64,000 nucleotides of DNA from Hymenobacter aranciens (GCF_030580865.1 NZ_JAUQSY010000017.1:62001-126000), one strand, 5' to 3'; shown: positions 50,904 to 60,241, numbered from the stretch's first letter. Notes: generated by a model from the letters alone, not told the origin. Program-made: numbers and translations.

Positions 50904-51977
50904 ATGCTTCGCCTGCCCGTTTTGCCCGTCGTCGGCCTGTTATTGCTGACGGCGGCCTGCTCCTCCGATAAAAAGACCAATGAGACGGTCGCGCCGCCGC
51001 CCGCCGCTACGCCGGCGCCGGTGGCCGCTGCCCCGGCTGCCGAGCCGGTTGCCGCTACGCCAGCCCCCGCCGCTCCCACTGCCCCGGCCGGTTTCGACCC
51101 CGCCACGGCGCCCGTGGTAACGCCCACACTGGGCGCGTTTCCCTTCTTCAGCCTGCTGGATGGCTACGTGAAGGTGGACGAGAAAACGGAGCCCGGCAAT
51201 TCGCTGCGCGAGTTCAATAAGGACGCCAACTTCGACCGCTACGAGTTTTTCGATGGCGCCAAAATCATCCCCGTCGAGGGGCGGCTACGCACGATGTACG
51301 CCAAGGGCACTTCGGCCTCGTTCTTCCAGGTGCAGAAAACCTACGAAAAGCTGGTCAAAGACCTCGGCGGCGTGACGGTGTTTGAGGGCCCGGGCGAAAA
51401 AATGGCCGACCTCAAGCTCAAGTATGAAGAGCCGCGCCACCGGGCCCGCTACAACATGCTGCCCCACGAAAAATCGGGCGTGTACATGCTGCGCACACCC
51501 GACAAGGAAATCTGGGTGGAAGCCTACCAGGCCTACGGCAACACGCCCGAAAACTACTGGCTGACCGTGGTGGAGAAAAAAGCCCTGCCCATGGAGGCCT
51601 CCGTGTTGCCCGCCGCCGAGATGAAAAAGGCCCTCGACGCCACCGGCCACGTGGCCGTGTACCTCAACTTCGACACCGACCAGGCCACCCTCAAGCCCGA
51701 CGCCCAGGCCAGCATTGCTCAAATTATCAGCCTGCTGGCCCAAAACCCCGACCTGAAGCTCTCCGTGGACGGCCACACCGACAACGCTGGTACCGCCGCC
51801 CACAACCAGCAGCTTTCCGAAGCCCGCGCCCGCACGGTGGTGGCCACGCTCAGCGCCCAGGGCATCGCCGCCGACCGCCTCAAAGCCCAGGGTTTCGGCC
51901 AGACCAAGCCCGTGGCCGACAACGCCACCGATGCCGGCAAAGCCAAAAACCGCCGCGTAGAGCTGGTTCGGCTTTAG
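50904..51977 (+). CDS. OmpA-family outer-membrane lipoprotein
   Basis: 357 residues. Lipobox VGLLLLTAAC (Cys about 19), then an Ala/Pro linker. The middle (about 80-240) is DUF4892-like: VEGRLRTMYAKGTSASFFQV, KEIWVEAYQAYGNTPENYWL. The C-terminal OmpA domain binds peptidoglycan: VAVYLNFDTDQATLKPDAQA, LSVDGHTDNAGTAAHNQQLS, EARARTVVATLSAQGIAADR and the end NRRVELVRL. It ties the outer membrane to the cell wall. Confidence 0.92.
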   Translation: MLRLPVLPVVGLLLLTAACSSDKKTNETVAPPPAATPAPVAAAPAAEPVAATPAPAAPTAPAGFDPATAPVVTPTLGAFPFFSLLDGYVKVDEKTEPGNSLREFNKDANFDRYEFFDGAKIIPVEGRLRTMYAKGTSASFFQVQKTYEKLVKDLGGVTVFEGPGEKMADLKLKYEEPRHRARYNMLPHEKSGVYMLRTPDKEIWVEAYQAYGNTPENYWLTVVEKKALPMEASVLPAAEMKKALDATGHVAVYLNFDTDQATLKPDAQASIAQIISLLAQNPDLKLSVDGHTDNAGTAAHNQQLSEARARTVVATLSAQGIAADRLKAQGFGQTKPVADNATDAGKAKNRRVELVRL

Positions 51978-52030
51978 TGTTGCCCGCTATATTTGTAAAA
52001 TTTTCTATTCAATCAACTCCCGCGTAGCTA

Positions 52031-52795
52031 ATGGAAGCCACCACTTCTCGTCTCGCCCTGGTTGTTGCTCTGCTCGGGCTGACCCTGGGCAGCGCCACCG
52101 CCCAAACGACCACCAAAACCACGGTCAAAACCACCACCAAGCCCGCCACGAAAGCGCCGGCCACCACCACGAAAACCACTACCAAAACCACGACGACCAA
52201 GCCTGTTGCCGCTCCCAAGCCAGCCGCCGCGCCGGCCCCGGCGCCCGCCCCCGCTCCGGCCGAAGCCGCGCCGCGAGCCAGCCGCGCCGCCCGCACCGGT
52301 CCCTTCAAGGAAGGCACCAACGCCCTGAATCTGGGCATCGGCATTGGCAGTGTGTACAGCTTTGGGGGGGGCTATTTTGGCGGTAGCTCGTCGGTGTCGC
52401 CCGCGCTTAGCATCTCGTATGAGCGGGGTATCCGGACGATTGGGCCGGGCATTCTGGGCATCGGCGGGTTTGTGGGCTACCAGGGCGCCAGCTACGACCT
52501 CGGCGGCGGCGACAAGATTAAGTACCGCGACATCCTCGTGACGGTGCGCGGAGCGTTCCACTATCCGGTTACCCCGGAGTTTGATGCTTATGGCGGGGTT
52601 GGAATCGGCATTCGTCACGGCAGTACTTCTTACGAAGGAGATTATTTCGAAGCTCTTAGCTCTAGTAGCTACAATGATTTTGTGACCGGAATTTTTGCGG
52701 GCGGGCGCTATTTCTTCACCGATAATATCGGGGCCTTTGGCGAAGTCGGCTACGACCAGAGTTTCCTGAAAGTCGGCCTGACGGCCAAGTTCTAA
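52031..52795 (+). CDS. Secreted outer-membrane beta-barrel protein with Thr/Lys and Ala/Pro linker
   Basis: 254 residues. Signal LALVVALLGLTLGSATAQ. Residues 20-85 are a linker of Thr/Lys units (TTKTTVKTTTKPATKAPAT) then Ala/Pro repeats. The barrel-like domain spans about 95-254: ALNLGIGIGSVYSFGGGYFG, YRDILVTVRGAFHYPVTPEF, GGVGIGIRHGST, and the terminal strands GAFGEVGYDQSFLKVGLTAKF-type with a final Phe. Function unknown. Confidence 0.8.
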   Translation: MEATTSRLALVVALLGLTLGSATAQTTTKTTVKTTTKPATKAPATTTKTTTKTTTTKPVAAPKPAAAPAPAPAPAPAEAAPRASRAARTGPFKEGTNALNLGIGIGSVYSFGGGYFGGSSSVSPALSISYERGIRTIGPGILGIGGFVGYQGASYDLGGGDKIKYRDILVTVRGAFHYPVTPEFDAYGGVGIGIRHGSTSYEGDYFEALSSSSYNDFVTGIFAGGRYFFTDNIGAFGEVGYDQSFLKVGLTAKF

Positions 52796-52850
52796 GGCTG
52801 CTGGCACGGTTGCGCGGGGCAGTGGCTGCCAGATTGGCGGGCTGGCGCGT

Positions 52851-52858
52851 TATCTTGC
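52851..52858 (+). promoter_or_regulatory. Possible -7 box (TATCTTGC) before the LytTR regulator
   Basis: TATCTTGC, 5 bp before the ATG at 52864; identical to the octamer at 9859. Confidence 0.3.
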
Positions 52859-52863
52859 AAGTC

Positions 52864-53613
52864 ATGTTCATCACCTCGCGACCCGTTGAGCCCACTACCG
52901 CGCCGCCGCCGCTCACCTGCGCCGTGCTCGACGACGAACTGCTGCCGCGCCTGGCCGTGGTAAAAGCCCTGCGCCAACACGCTGGCCTGCAGCTGCTGGG
53001 CCAGTTTGCCAGCGTGGCCGAGATGACGGCCGCCCTGCCCGCGCCGCCCGACGTGCTGTTTCTGGACATCGAAATGGGGGCCGACAACGGCATGGCCTAC
53101 TACAAAAGCCTGCCCCAGCCGCCGCTGGCCGTCTTCATCACCTCCCACCCCGAATACGCCCTCGACAGCATCGAAGCTGCGGCCTTCGACTACATTGTGA
53201 AGCCCTTGACCGATGAGCGTTTTGCCCGCGTGGCTGCCCGGCTGCTGGAGCATCAGGCCCTGCGCCACAAGGCGGCCCTATACGAGCTGCACGTCGGGGC
53301 CGAGTTCCTAAACATCCGCGAAGGCTACGAAACCAGCCGCGTGCCGGTGCAGGACATTGTGTATCTGGAGGCGCTGGACAATTACACCAAAATCCACACT
53401 ACCCGCCGCCGCTACCTCACGCTGCTGAATCTGAAGCACCTCTGCGAGCAGCTGCCGCCCTTGCGCTTCGTCCGCATTCACCGCACCTTCGCCGTAGCCC
53501 TGGACAAGGTGAACCGCCTGACCGGCTCCGAGCTCATCGTGGGCGGCACCGCGCTGCCCGTAGGCCGCACCTACCGCCAGAAGCTGGCCGAAGCGCTGCG
53601 CGAGGCGCATTGA
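52864..53613 (+). CDS. LytTR-family response regulator
   Basis: 249 residues from ATG 52864; an in-frame start at 52810 gives no added homology. Receiver: CAVLDDELLPRLAVVKALRQ, phosphoacceptor Asp68 in VLFLDIEMGADNG, Thr/Ser at VFITSHPEY, Lys in YIVKPLTDERF. The C-terminal LytTR DNA-binding domain has PVQDIVYLEALDNYTKIHTT, LKHLCEQLPPLRFVRIHRTF and LPVGRTYRQKL. The histidine kinase gene follows 120 bp later and is the likely partner. Confidence 0.95.
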   Translation: MFITSRPVEPTTAPPPLTCAVLDDELLPRLAVVKALRQHAGLQLLGQFASVAEMTAALPAPPDVLFLDIEMGADNGMAYYKSLPQPPLAVFITSHPEYALDSIEAAAFDYIVKPLTDERFARVAARLLEHQALRHKAALYELHVGAEFLNIREGYETSRVPVQDIVYLEALDNYTKIHTTRRRYLTLLNLKHLCEQLPPLRFVRIHRTFAVALDKVNRLTGSELIVGGTALPVGRTYRQKLAEALREAH

Positions 53614-53733
53614 GCAGCTCTGCCTCTGCGTCTTCTGCGCCACCACTGCGCTCTCTGCGGGAGGCCGACAGAACACGCTAATCTTTTTCTGCCGCTAGGC
53701 GCTAATATTGTCGGAGTACCAGGCAATACCGAC

Positions 53734-55869
53734 GTGAAAAAGCTCAGAAATTGGAAGTGGCTGGGTGCCTTCATTGCCATAGTGCTGACGCAACCAGCCC
53801 GTGCCCAATCGGCCCACGCCGAAGCGCAGCGCCTGGAGGTAGAAGTGGACAAGCACCTCAAAAACCAGGATTTCAACCGTGTCGGTCTGCCCGTCTTCCT
53901 GCGTGCCATCCAAGCCGATGAACGGGCGCAAGACGACACCCTGAAGGCCCAGCACAGCCTGTTTGCGGGCATCAGCTACTACGAGTTGGGCCGCCTCGAC
54001 AGCGCCGCCTCGCTGCTGCGGCAGAGTATGCGCCTGAGTTTAAAGATTGATAACACGCCACAGTTCACCCAGGCGGGGGGCTACCTGCACACCGTGTACG
54101 ACAAACAGGCTCAACCCGATTCGGCCCGAAACCTACGCAGTCGGCTACTGAAAATATATCCGCACACCAAACCGAATAGCCAGGCTCGCTTAAATCTGGA
54201 TGATTTTCTGGCCGAGTATTACCAGAACGACGGCCAGTATGCCCGCGCCTTGCGGCATCGGCTGGCTATTCTGGCGTTTCGGCGGCAGCGGCCCGACCGG
54301 CCGGCCGCGCTGGGCATTGCGCTGGCCAATGTGGGTGAGCTATTCTATCTGCAGCAGCAGTACCGCCAAGCCTTGCGCTACCGCTACGAGGGCTTGCTGG
54401 AGCTGCGTAAAGACCCCACCATGCGCGCCACCATGCCCGAGCTGCACGCGATGATTGCCAAAACCTACCGCGAAATGGGCCAGCTCGATTCGGCTAAAAT
54501 GCAGTATGACATCGGCCTGCGCTACTTGGCTGCTAACCCCGACCCTAATGCTGCCGGCTACCTCTATTCGGAATTGAGCTCGGTGCTGGCCCAGCAAGGT
54601 AAGCTGGCCGAGGCCAGGCGCTACAGCCAGCGGGCACTCGCTAGCTTCACCAGTTCAGGCGATGTAGATGGCCGCGCCCAGGCCTACTATTTCGCCGGCG
54701 ACCTGGCTTTGCGCGCCCGCGATTTCGCCCCTGCTCGTGCCTACTTGCGCCAAGCCTACACGTTGGCCCTGCAGCTCCAGAGCAACGACCGGCTTGAACC
54801 CATCGCCCGCCGCCTAGCTCAGGCCGAAGCCGCTACCGGCAACTACGCCGAAGCCTACCGCCTGCGTGAATTGTCGGCCACGCTGCTCGATTCAGCCCAC
54901 GCCGCCACCGGCCAAAAAGCCATGGCCGAGATGGAAGCGCGCTACCAGAACCGCGACAAGCAACAGCAAATCAAGGTGCTGAATAACGAAAACCGCCTTC
55001 GCGTTGCCGAAGCCGCCAGCCAGCGCCGCGCCAAATACCTCGCCCTGACCGGCGTGGCGGCCCTGCTACTGGTGCTGGGGCTGATTGGCCTGCTGCTACG
55101 CCAGCGCCAGCGCACCGCCGCCCAACTGGCCCGCCAAAACGAAGAGCTGGCGGGCCTGAACCATCGCCTCAACCGTAGCAACGCCCAACTGGCCGAAGCC
55201 AACCAAACGAAAGCCAAGCTCTTCTCCATCATCAGCCACGACCTGCGCGCCCCTGTCGGCAACCTCTTCCAGCTGCTGGAAATCATCCAGGAAGCGCCCG
55301 ACCTGCTCGACGAAGTCACGCGCCAGCAGCAAACCGCCCACCTGCGCCAAACCACCCGCGACCTGCTCGACACAATGGAGGAGCTGCTGGCCTGGTCGAA
55401 AGACCAACTCGACCACCTCGACCCAGTAGCCGAAGACGTGGCCATACTGCCCACCCTGCAGGAGCTAACGGCTTTATACGAGCCACTTGCTCAAAGAAAA
55501 AGCATTCAGTTGACAATGAACTGCCCACCCAAGCTGCATTATCAAACCGACCCCAATTTCCTGCGTGTCATCCTCCGCAACCTCGCGCAGAATGCTATTA
55601 AATTCACGCCCGAGAGCGGCAAAGTCAGCCTAAGCGCCGAAGCCGGGCCAGACAGCCGCCTGACCCTGCGCGTGAGCGACACCGGCCCCGGCATGGATGC
55701 CGCGCAGCTGGCGCAACTGCTTTCCGCTGAAGGTGCTAAGCCCGCCGCTGGCGACCCCGCTCACGGCCTCGGCTTGCGCCTCACGCAAGAGTTTGTGGAG
55801 AAGCTGGGCGGCGTGCTCACGGTGGCGTCGGAGCCGGGACGGGGCAGCGTATTTACGGTCGTGTTGTAG
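53734..55869 (+). CDS. TPR-containing sensor histidine kinase
   Basis: 711 residues from a GTG at 53734 (VKKLRNWKWLGAFIAIVLTQ, a signal/anchor). Residues about 30-400 are tetratricopeptide repeats facing the periplasm (ALGIALANVGELFYLQQQYR, AMIAKTYREMGQLDSAKMQY). A membrane helix lies near 434-455 (GVAALLLVLGLIGLLL), then a short coiled coil, the phosphoacceptor His502 in SIISHDLRAPVGNLFQLLEI and an ATPase domain (VILRNLAQNAIKFTPESGKV, VSDTGPGMDAAQL, GLGLRLTQEFVEKLGGVL). It autophosphorylates on an unknown signal and probably drives the LytTR regulator upstream. Confidence 0.93.
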   Translation: MKKLRNWKWLGAFIAIVLTQPARAQSAHAEAQRLEVEVDKHLKNQDFNRVGLPVFLRAIQADERAQDDTLKAQHSLFAGISYYELGRLDSAASLLRQSMRLSLKIDNTPQFTQAGGYLHTVYDKQAQPDSARNLRSRLLKIYPHTKPNSQARLNLDDFLAEYYQNDGQYARALRHRLAILAFRRQRPDRPAALGIALANVGELFYLQQQYRQALRYRYEGLLELRKDPTMRATMPELHAMIAKTYREMGQLDSAKMQYDIGLRYLAANPDPNAAGYLYSELSSVLAQQGKLAEARRYSQRALASFTSSGDVDGRAQAYYFAGDLALRARDFAPARAYLRQAYTLALQLQSNDRLEPIARRLAQAEAATGNYAEAYRLRELSATLLDSAHAATGQKAMAEMEARYQNRDKQQQIKVLNNENRLRVAEAASQRRAKYLALTGVAALLLVLGLIGLLLRQRQRTAAQLARQNEELAGLNHRLNRSNAQLAEANQTKAKLFSIISHDLRAPVGNLFQLLEIIQEAPDLLDEVTRQQQTAHLRQTTRDLLDTMEELLAWSKDQLDHLDPVAEDVAILPTLQELTALYEPLAQRKSIQLTMNCPPKLHYQTDPNFLRVILRNLAQNAIKFTPESGKVSLSAEAGPDSRLTLRVSDTGPGMDAAQLAQLLSAEGAKPAAGDPAHGLGLRLTQEFVEKLGGVLTVASEPGRGSVFTVVL

Positions 55870-55975
55870 AGCCGTTTGCCGTTCGCCAATTACGTGGTGT
55901 CGTTCACCCATTAGTGCTAGGAACCGAATAGTCGCGCGGGCGAGCTTTGAGTATCTCAACGCTCAATCTCTCACT

Positions 55976-57886
55976 ATGCAACACCTGTCCAATCCCTGTT
56001 TGCTGTTGGCTGCAACGCTGGCGCTGCTACCCACATTGCTTCATGCTCAGAGCGTCGGCATCGGCACCGCTACTCCCAGCACCAAAGCCGCCCTCGAAAT
56101 AAGTGCCGCTGATAAAGGCCTGCTCATCCCGCGCCTCACGGCCGCGCAACGCACCGCCATCACCTCGCCCCCGCAAGGCCTGATGGTGTACCAAACCGAT
56201 GGCACTGCCAGCGGTGGTAGCCAAACCGGCTTCTGGTACTACGCCGGTAGCCCGGCCGCCTGGGTGTTCCTCAGCCCGGCCGGGGATAATATGGGCAACC
56301 ACATCGCTACCCAGAATATCAACCTCACCGACAAGCTACTGGTGGGCGGCACCGCCGCCAGCCCCGGCAGCACTGGCCTGAGCGTCAGCAACGCTGGTCG
56401 CGTCGGCATCGGCACCACCGGCCCCGCCGAAGCCTTACACGTCATCGGCGACGTGAAAGTGGGCACCAACCTCAGCTGGAGCAGCAGCGGCGACCGGTTT
56501 TTAAAATTCGGCGACGGCGACTACGTAGCCATCGGCGAAGCGAATGCCGATGACCTCATGCAGCTGCACGCCAAAACGTTTACTTTCATGCCCTCGCCCT
56601 CGGGCACCGCCGCCAACGGCTATACCGGCAACGTGAGTATCGGCAGCGCGGCCACGCCGCTCACGCGCCTCAGCATCACCCCCAGCACCATCGAGCCCAA
56701 AATCACCCTCTGGGATGGCGGCAGCACTACCAGCCACTACGGTTTCGGCATCAGTAGCGGGCAGCTCAACTACCACGTCGGCAATACCGGCGACGCCCAC
56801 GCCTTCTTCGCCAGTGGCAAAAACGGTAACGGCACCGAGCTTATGCGCATTCTCGGCAGCGGCCGGGTCGGCATCGGCACCGCCGGCCCCGCCGCCACCT
56901 TCGAAGTGCGCCGCGGCACCGCCACCGACGGCACCGCCGCCTTCTGGGGCAGCACCCGCACTTCGCACTTCAACTACTCCACCGCCGAAGATACCTACCT
57001 GCGCGGCGGCAAGGCCACCAGCAACGTGTATCTCAACGATAACGGCGGCAACGTGGGCATCGGCACCACCACCGTGCCCGAAAAACTCAGCGTAGCCGGC
57101 ACCGCCCGCGCCGATGCCAACACTGCCACCAGCGCCGCCCTCATCGGGGCCAACGCCAACACGGGCGGCTACGCCACCGGCGTGCGCGGCACCGCTGCTG
57201 GCAACGGCTACGGCGTGCTCGGCATCGCTGGCAACGGCGGCTACGGCGTCAGCGGCACCGCCGACGGCAGCGGCGGCCGCGGTGTCGACGCCTTCGCCCT
57301 AGATGGTACCGGCGTGTACGCCGAAACCGAAAGCGGCTATGCCATTCAGGCCATTGTCTCCAATACTGGAGCTAACAATGGCTACGCCATCCGCGCCCAA
57401 GCCACCGATGGGGTAGGGGTAGTAACCACGGCCACCACCGGCAACGCCCTACGCGCCACCGCCAATGGCACCGTTCCGGCCGCCGTTATCACTCAGAATG
57501 GTAGCGGCCTGGCACTAGATGTGACGCGGGGAGCCGTGCGTACCAAAGAAGTGCGTACGCCCAGCACGGGCGCACATAATATGCTGGCTACGGGTTACGG
57601 ACTGGTTAGCAACGCCTTCGCCCTGGCTGTTTCCAGCTCATCCGAGAATTTCACGGTCACCACCACTCCCGGTTTGCCAGGAGCCTACACGCTCACCTTC
57701 CCACATCTGAGCGGAGTCGACCTCAGCGATGCCTTCGTAATTGCCACACCTGTCCCCAACGCTATTAATACCACCGATTTCGTAACTACTTCCGGCGGTG
57801 CCAATGGTGTAATTTATATCAACACGTTCCAGGGAAACTTCAACCGAATAAACGGTAGCTTCAAATTCATTCTGTTTGCTCCCTGA
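55976..57886 (+). CDS. Large secreted protein with VGIGT repeats (tail-fibre-like)
   Basis: 636 residues from ATG 55976 (NPCLLLAATLALLPTLLHAQ); a longer frame upstream is antisense-like. The mature start is SVGIGTATPSTKAALEISAA, LLIPRLTAAQRTAITSPPQG, LMVYQTDG, the standard head of such proteins in Bacteroidota. Several VGIGT(T/A)GPA-type turns follow, with a Gly/Ala-rich stretch (YATGVRGTAAGNGYGVLGIA) near 400-450. No S74 chaperone domain and no T9SS tail is present at the end (GSFKFILFAP). It is probably a surface adhesin-like fibre; a phage origin is possible but not supported by neighbours. Confidence 0.75.
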   Translation: MQHLSNPCLLLAATLALLPTLLHAQSVGIGTATPSTKAALEISAADKGLLIPRLTAAQRTAITSPPQGLMVYQTDGTASGGSQTGFWYYAGSPAAWVFLSPAGDNMGNHIATQNINLTDKLLVGGTAASPGSTGLSVSNAGRVGIGTTGPAEALHVIGDVKVGTNLSWSSSGDRFLKFGDGDYVAIGEANADDLMQLHAKTFTFMPSPSGTAANGYTGNVSIGSAATPLTRLSITPSTIEPKITLWDGGSTTSHYGFGISSGQLNYHVGNTGDAHAFFASGKNGNGTELMRILGSGRVGIGTAGPAATFEVRRGTATDGTAAFWGSTRTSHFNYSTAEDTYLRGGKATSNVYLNDNGGNVGIGTTTVPEKLSVAGTARADANTATSAALIGANANTGGYATGVRGTAAGNGYGVLGIAGNGGYGVSGTADGSGGRGVDAFALDGTGVYAETESGYAIQAIVSNTGANNGYAIRAQATDGVGVVTTATTGNALRATANGTVPAAVITQNGSGLALDVTRGAVRTKEVRTPSTGAHNMLATGYGLVSNAFALAVSSSSENFTVTTTPGLPGAYTLTFPHLSGVDLSDAFVIATPVPNAINTTDFVTTSGGANGVIYINTFQGNFNRINGSFKFILFAP

Positions 57887-57891
57887 ACAAA

Positions 57892-57923
57892 AAAATGCCC
57901 CTGCCGCAAAGCAGGGGCATTTT
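57892..57923. terminator. Bidirectional terminator before clpP
   Basis: AAAATGCCCCTGC and complement, 13-bp perfect stem, 6-nt loop, A- and T-runs. It serves both the VGIGT gene and clpP. Confidence 0.9.
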
Positions 57924-57973
57924 CACAAAAAAACAATCAGCGAAATCAGATAAACCAGCCGAAAATCAGTGAT

Positions 57974-58678
57974 TTATTTCTTCTTCTCCAGCACCTCATC
58001 AATCAGGCCGTACTCCTTGGCCTCATCGGCGCGCATCCAGTAGTCGCGCTCCGAGTTGTCGTAGATTTCCTGGTAGGTTTTGCCGGTGTGCTTCGCCAAA
58101 ATGTCATACAGCTCCTTCTTGAGCTTCAGAATTTCGCGGGCCGTGATTTCAATGTCCGTCGATTGGCCTTGCGCGCCGCCCGAGGGCTGGTGAATCATCA
58201 CGCGGGAGTGGGGAAGGGCCGAACGCTTATTCGGCGCACCACCCGCCAGCAGCACGGCGCCCATCGAGGCGGCCAGGCCGGTGCAGATGGTGGCCACGTC
58301 GGGGTTCACGTACTGCATGGTGTCGTAAATACCCAGGCCGGCGTACACCGAGCCACCGGGCGAGTTGATATACAGCAGGATGTCCTTCTTCGAGTCGGCC
58401 GACTCCAGGAAGAGCATCTGCGCCGTCAGGATGTTGGCGATGTAGTCGTCCACGGCCGTGCCCAGAAACACGATGCGGTCCATAATCAGGCGCGAGAACA
58501 CGTCGATTTCCCGGAAATTCTGGGGCCGCTCCTCGATTACCGAGCGGGTCATGTTGCTGGGTATCATCATGCCCGAGCGCAGCTGGCCTTCAACGTGGTT
58601 GATGTATTGGTCAACGCCCAAACCGTTCAGGCCCTGGCCCTTCACGGCAAACTTGCGAAATTCTTCTTTATTCAGCAT
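57974..58678 (-). CDS. clpP: ATP-dependent Clp protease proteolytic subunit
   Basis: 234 residues; the family norm is about 195-220 and the extra residues are an N-terminal extension (LNKEEFRKFAVKGQGLNGLG). Catalytic Ser138 (TGLAASMGAVLL), His163 (MIHQPSGGAQG) and Asp212 (SERDYWM). RIVFLGTAVDDYIANILTAQ and INSPGGSVYAGLGIYDTMQY are family marks. It forms the tetradecameric protease used by ClpX. It follows tig on the same strand after a terminator. Confidence 0.96.
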   Translation of the reverse strand: MLNKEEFRKFAVKGQGLNGLGVDQYINHVEGQLRSGMMIPSNMTRSVIEERPQNFREIDVFSRLIMDRIVFLGTAVDDYIANILTAQMLFLESADSKKDILLYINSPGGSVYAGLGIYDTMQYVNPDVATICTGLAASMGAVLLAGGAPNKRSALPHSRVMIHQPSGGAQGQSTDIEITAREILKLKKELYDILAKHTGKTYQEIYDNSERDYWMRADEAKEYGLIDEVLEKKK

Positions 58679-58763
58679 GGAGGTGAATTGTAGCGCCGGC
58701 GGCAGCTGGCGCGGGTTGTTTGGATAACAAGACGCGAAAGAACCCGAAATGTTGTGACAACAA

Positions 58764-58797
58764 AAAAAGCCCTTACTCGCGAAAGTAAGGGCTTTTT
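58764..58797 (-). terminator. Intrinsic terminator between tig and clpP
   Basis: AAAAAGCCCTTACT and complement, 14-bp stem, 6-nt loop, ending in T5 on the minus strand. It suggests that clpP is at least partly transcribed from its own promoter. Confidence 0.85.
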
Positions 58798-58816
58798 AAT
58801 TCAAACCGGCGCAGGC

Positions 58817-60157
58817 TTAGCTGTGCAGGTCGCGGAATTCTTCGGCCGTTACCGGCTTGTCATTAACAACAACTTTGCCGCGCAGATTTTCGAGCACTTT
58901 CTCTGCCAGAATGGCTTCATACTCCTGCACGTACTGCTTGCCATCCTCGCGGCGCAGCTGCTCGTCGGCAAATTTGCGCATCGACTCGCGCAGCTCCTCG
59001 GGCATGTTGGCCATGCCGAACTGGCTGGCGAATTTGCCCATGGCGCGGTCGAGCACTTCGTCGTAGCTCACTTTCAGGCCGGCATCCTCCACCACTTTGT
59101 TACGGATGAGGCTCCACTTGAGCTCCTTCTCGTAGTCTTCGTAGTGCTCTTCCACCATTTCGGGCGTCAGTTTGCCCTCGTTGGCACGCACCAGCCACTT
59201 CTTGAAGAATTCCTGCGGAATAGCCACGTTCACGCTGTTCACCAGCGTCTCCACGAGGCGGTTGTTCAGCGAGCCTTCGGCTTCGCGGTTGTAGTTGTCC
59301 TGGATAACTTCCCGGATTTTAGCATCGAACTCCTCCTGGCTCGAAACAGCCTCGGGGCCAAATACTTTGTCGAACAGCTCCTGGTTCATTTCAGGAGCAG
59401 CCGTGCGGTTGATTTTCTCCACCGTGAAGGTGTAGTCGCCGCTCACTTCTTCCGCTTCCTTTTTGCTCAGGCCGGTGAAGCCGGCAATTGCCTTGGCGTC
59501 GCCAAAAGCCTTGCTCAGGTCGAAGGTCACCACGTCGTCGGCTTTCACGCCCACGAATTTGTCCTGACCTTCCTTCACTTTGTTGATGGGCAGCAGTACG
59601 GGACGGCCTTCGCCTTCCTCATCCGCTTTTTTCAGCTTGCCCAGCAGGTAGTCGCCAGCCTCGGAAGTCTCGGGGTTGGTGGTTTCGCCAAACTGACGGC
59701 TAATCTGCTCGTTGGTCTGGGCCACGGTGTCGTCGTCGAGGCTCACCTTGTGCAGGTCCACGTTCACATCGGCCGGCAGCTCAAAGTCCGACAGCAAACC
59801 CAGCTCAAACTGGAAGTCGAACTCCTTCTCGTTTTCAATGTCCACGTTGTTAGCTACCGGCAGGGGCTCGCCGAGCAGCTTCATGTTGTTTTCCTTGATG
59901 TAGCCGTCCACGGCTTTGCCGAGCACTTTGTTGAGCTCGTCGGCCAGAATGCCTTTGCCGTACATTTTCTTCACCATGCCAAACGGCACTTTGCCGGGGC
60001 GGAAACCCTTAATCTGGGCGCGCTTGGCGTAGTCTTTCAGCTGGCTTTCTACGGCGGGGCCGTAGTCGGCTTCGGTCAGGTGCACGGTCAGCAGGCCGGT
60101 GTGCTGCGCCTCGTTGCGGTCGAGCGTAATGTTCATTCGTGGGAAAAATGAGCCCAA
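58817..60157 (-). CDS. tig: Trigger factor
   Basis: 446 residues. N-terminal ribosome-binding region (DYAKRAQIKGFRPGKVPFGM, close to the GFRxGKxP signature), a degenerate FKBP-like middle (about 150-230; DEEGEGRPVLLPINKVKEGQ) and the helical C-terminal domain (about 260-430; VPQEFFKKW-like IPQEFFKKWLVRANEGKLTP). It is the ribosome-bound chaperone. The unusual replacement of the prolyl isomerase core is common in Bacteroidota. tRNA-Leu precedes it on the same strand. Confidence 0.93.
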   Translation of the reverse strand: MGSFFPRMNITLDRNEAQHTGLLTVHLTEADYGPAVESQLKDYAKRAQIKGFRPGKVPFGMVKKMYGKGILADELNKVLGKAVDGYIKENNMKLLGEPLPVANNVDIENEKEFDFQFELGLLSDFELPADVNVDLHKVSLDDDTVAQTNEQISRQFGETTNPETSEAGDYLLGKLKKADEEGEGRPVLLPINKVKEGQDKFVGVKADDVVTFDLSKAFGDAKAIAGFTGLSKKEAEEVSGDYTFTVEKINRTAAPEMNQELFDKVFGPEAVSSQEEFDAKIREVIQDNYNREAEGSLNNRLVETLVNSVNVAIPQEFFKKWLVRANEGKLTPEMVEEHYEDYEKELKWSLIRNKVVEDAGLKVSYDEVLDRAMGKFASQFGMANMPEELRESMRKFADEQLRREDGKQYVQEYEAILAEKVLENLRGKVVVNDKPVTAEEFRDLHS

Positions 60158-60190
60158 GCCTTTTGCTGGTGCTCAACGGGTTAAGGTGGT

Positions 60191-60221
60191 AAAAAGAAAC
60201 CCCCAACCGCAAAGCTGAGGG
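60191..60221 (-). terminator. Terminator of the tRNA-Leu transcript
   Basis: On the minus strand GCCCTCAGC pairs with GGTTGGGGG using two G-U pairs, then TTTCTTTTT. It lies about 20 bp after the tRNA 3' end and before tig. Confidence 0.6.
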
Positions 60222-60241
60222 CTCATAGCAAACACTAAAAG

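Noticed and set aside
55976..57886. Prophage tail-fibre locus
   Set aside because: No phage structural, lysis or integrase gene is next to it; such proteins are common as surface proteins in this phylum.
58754..60151. 465-codon open frame on the plus strand
   Set aside because: It is antisense to trigger factor and includes the terminator stem.
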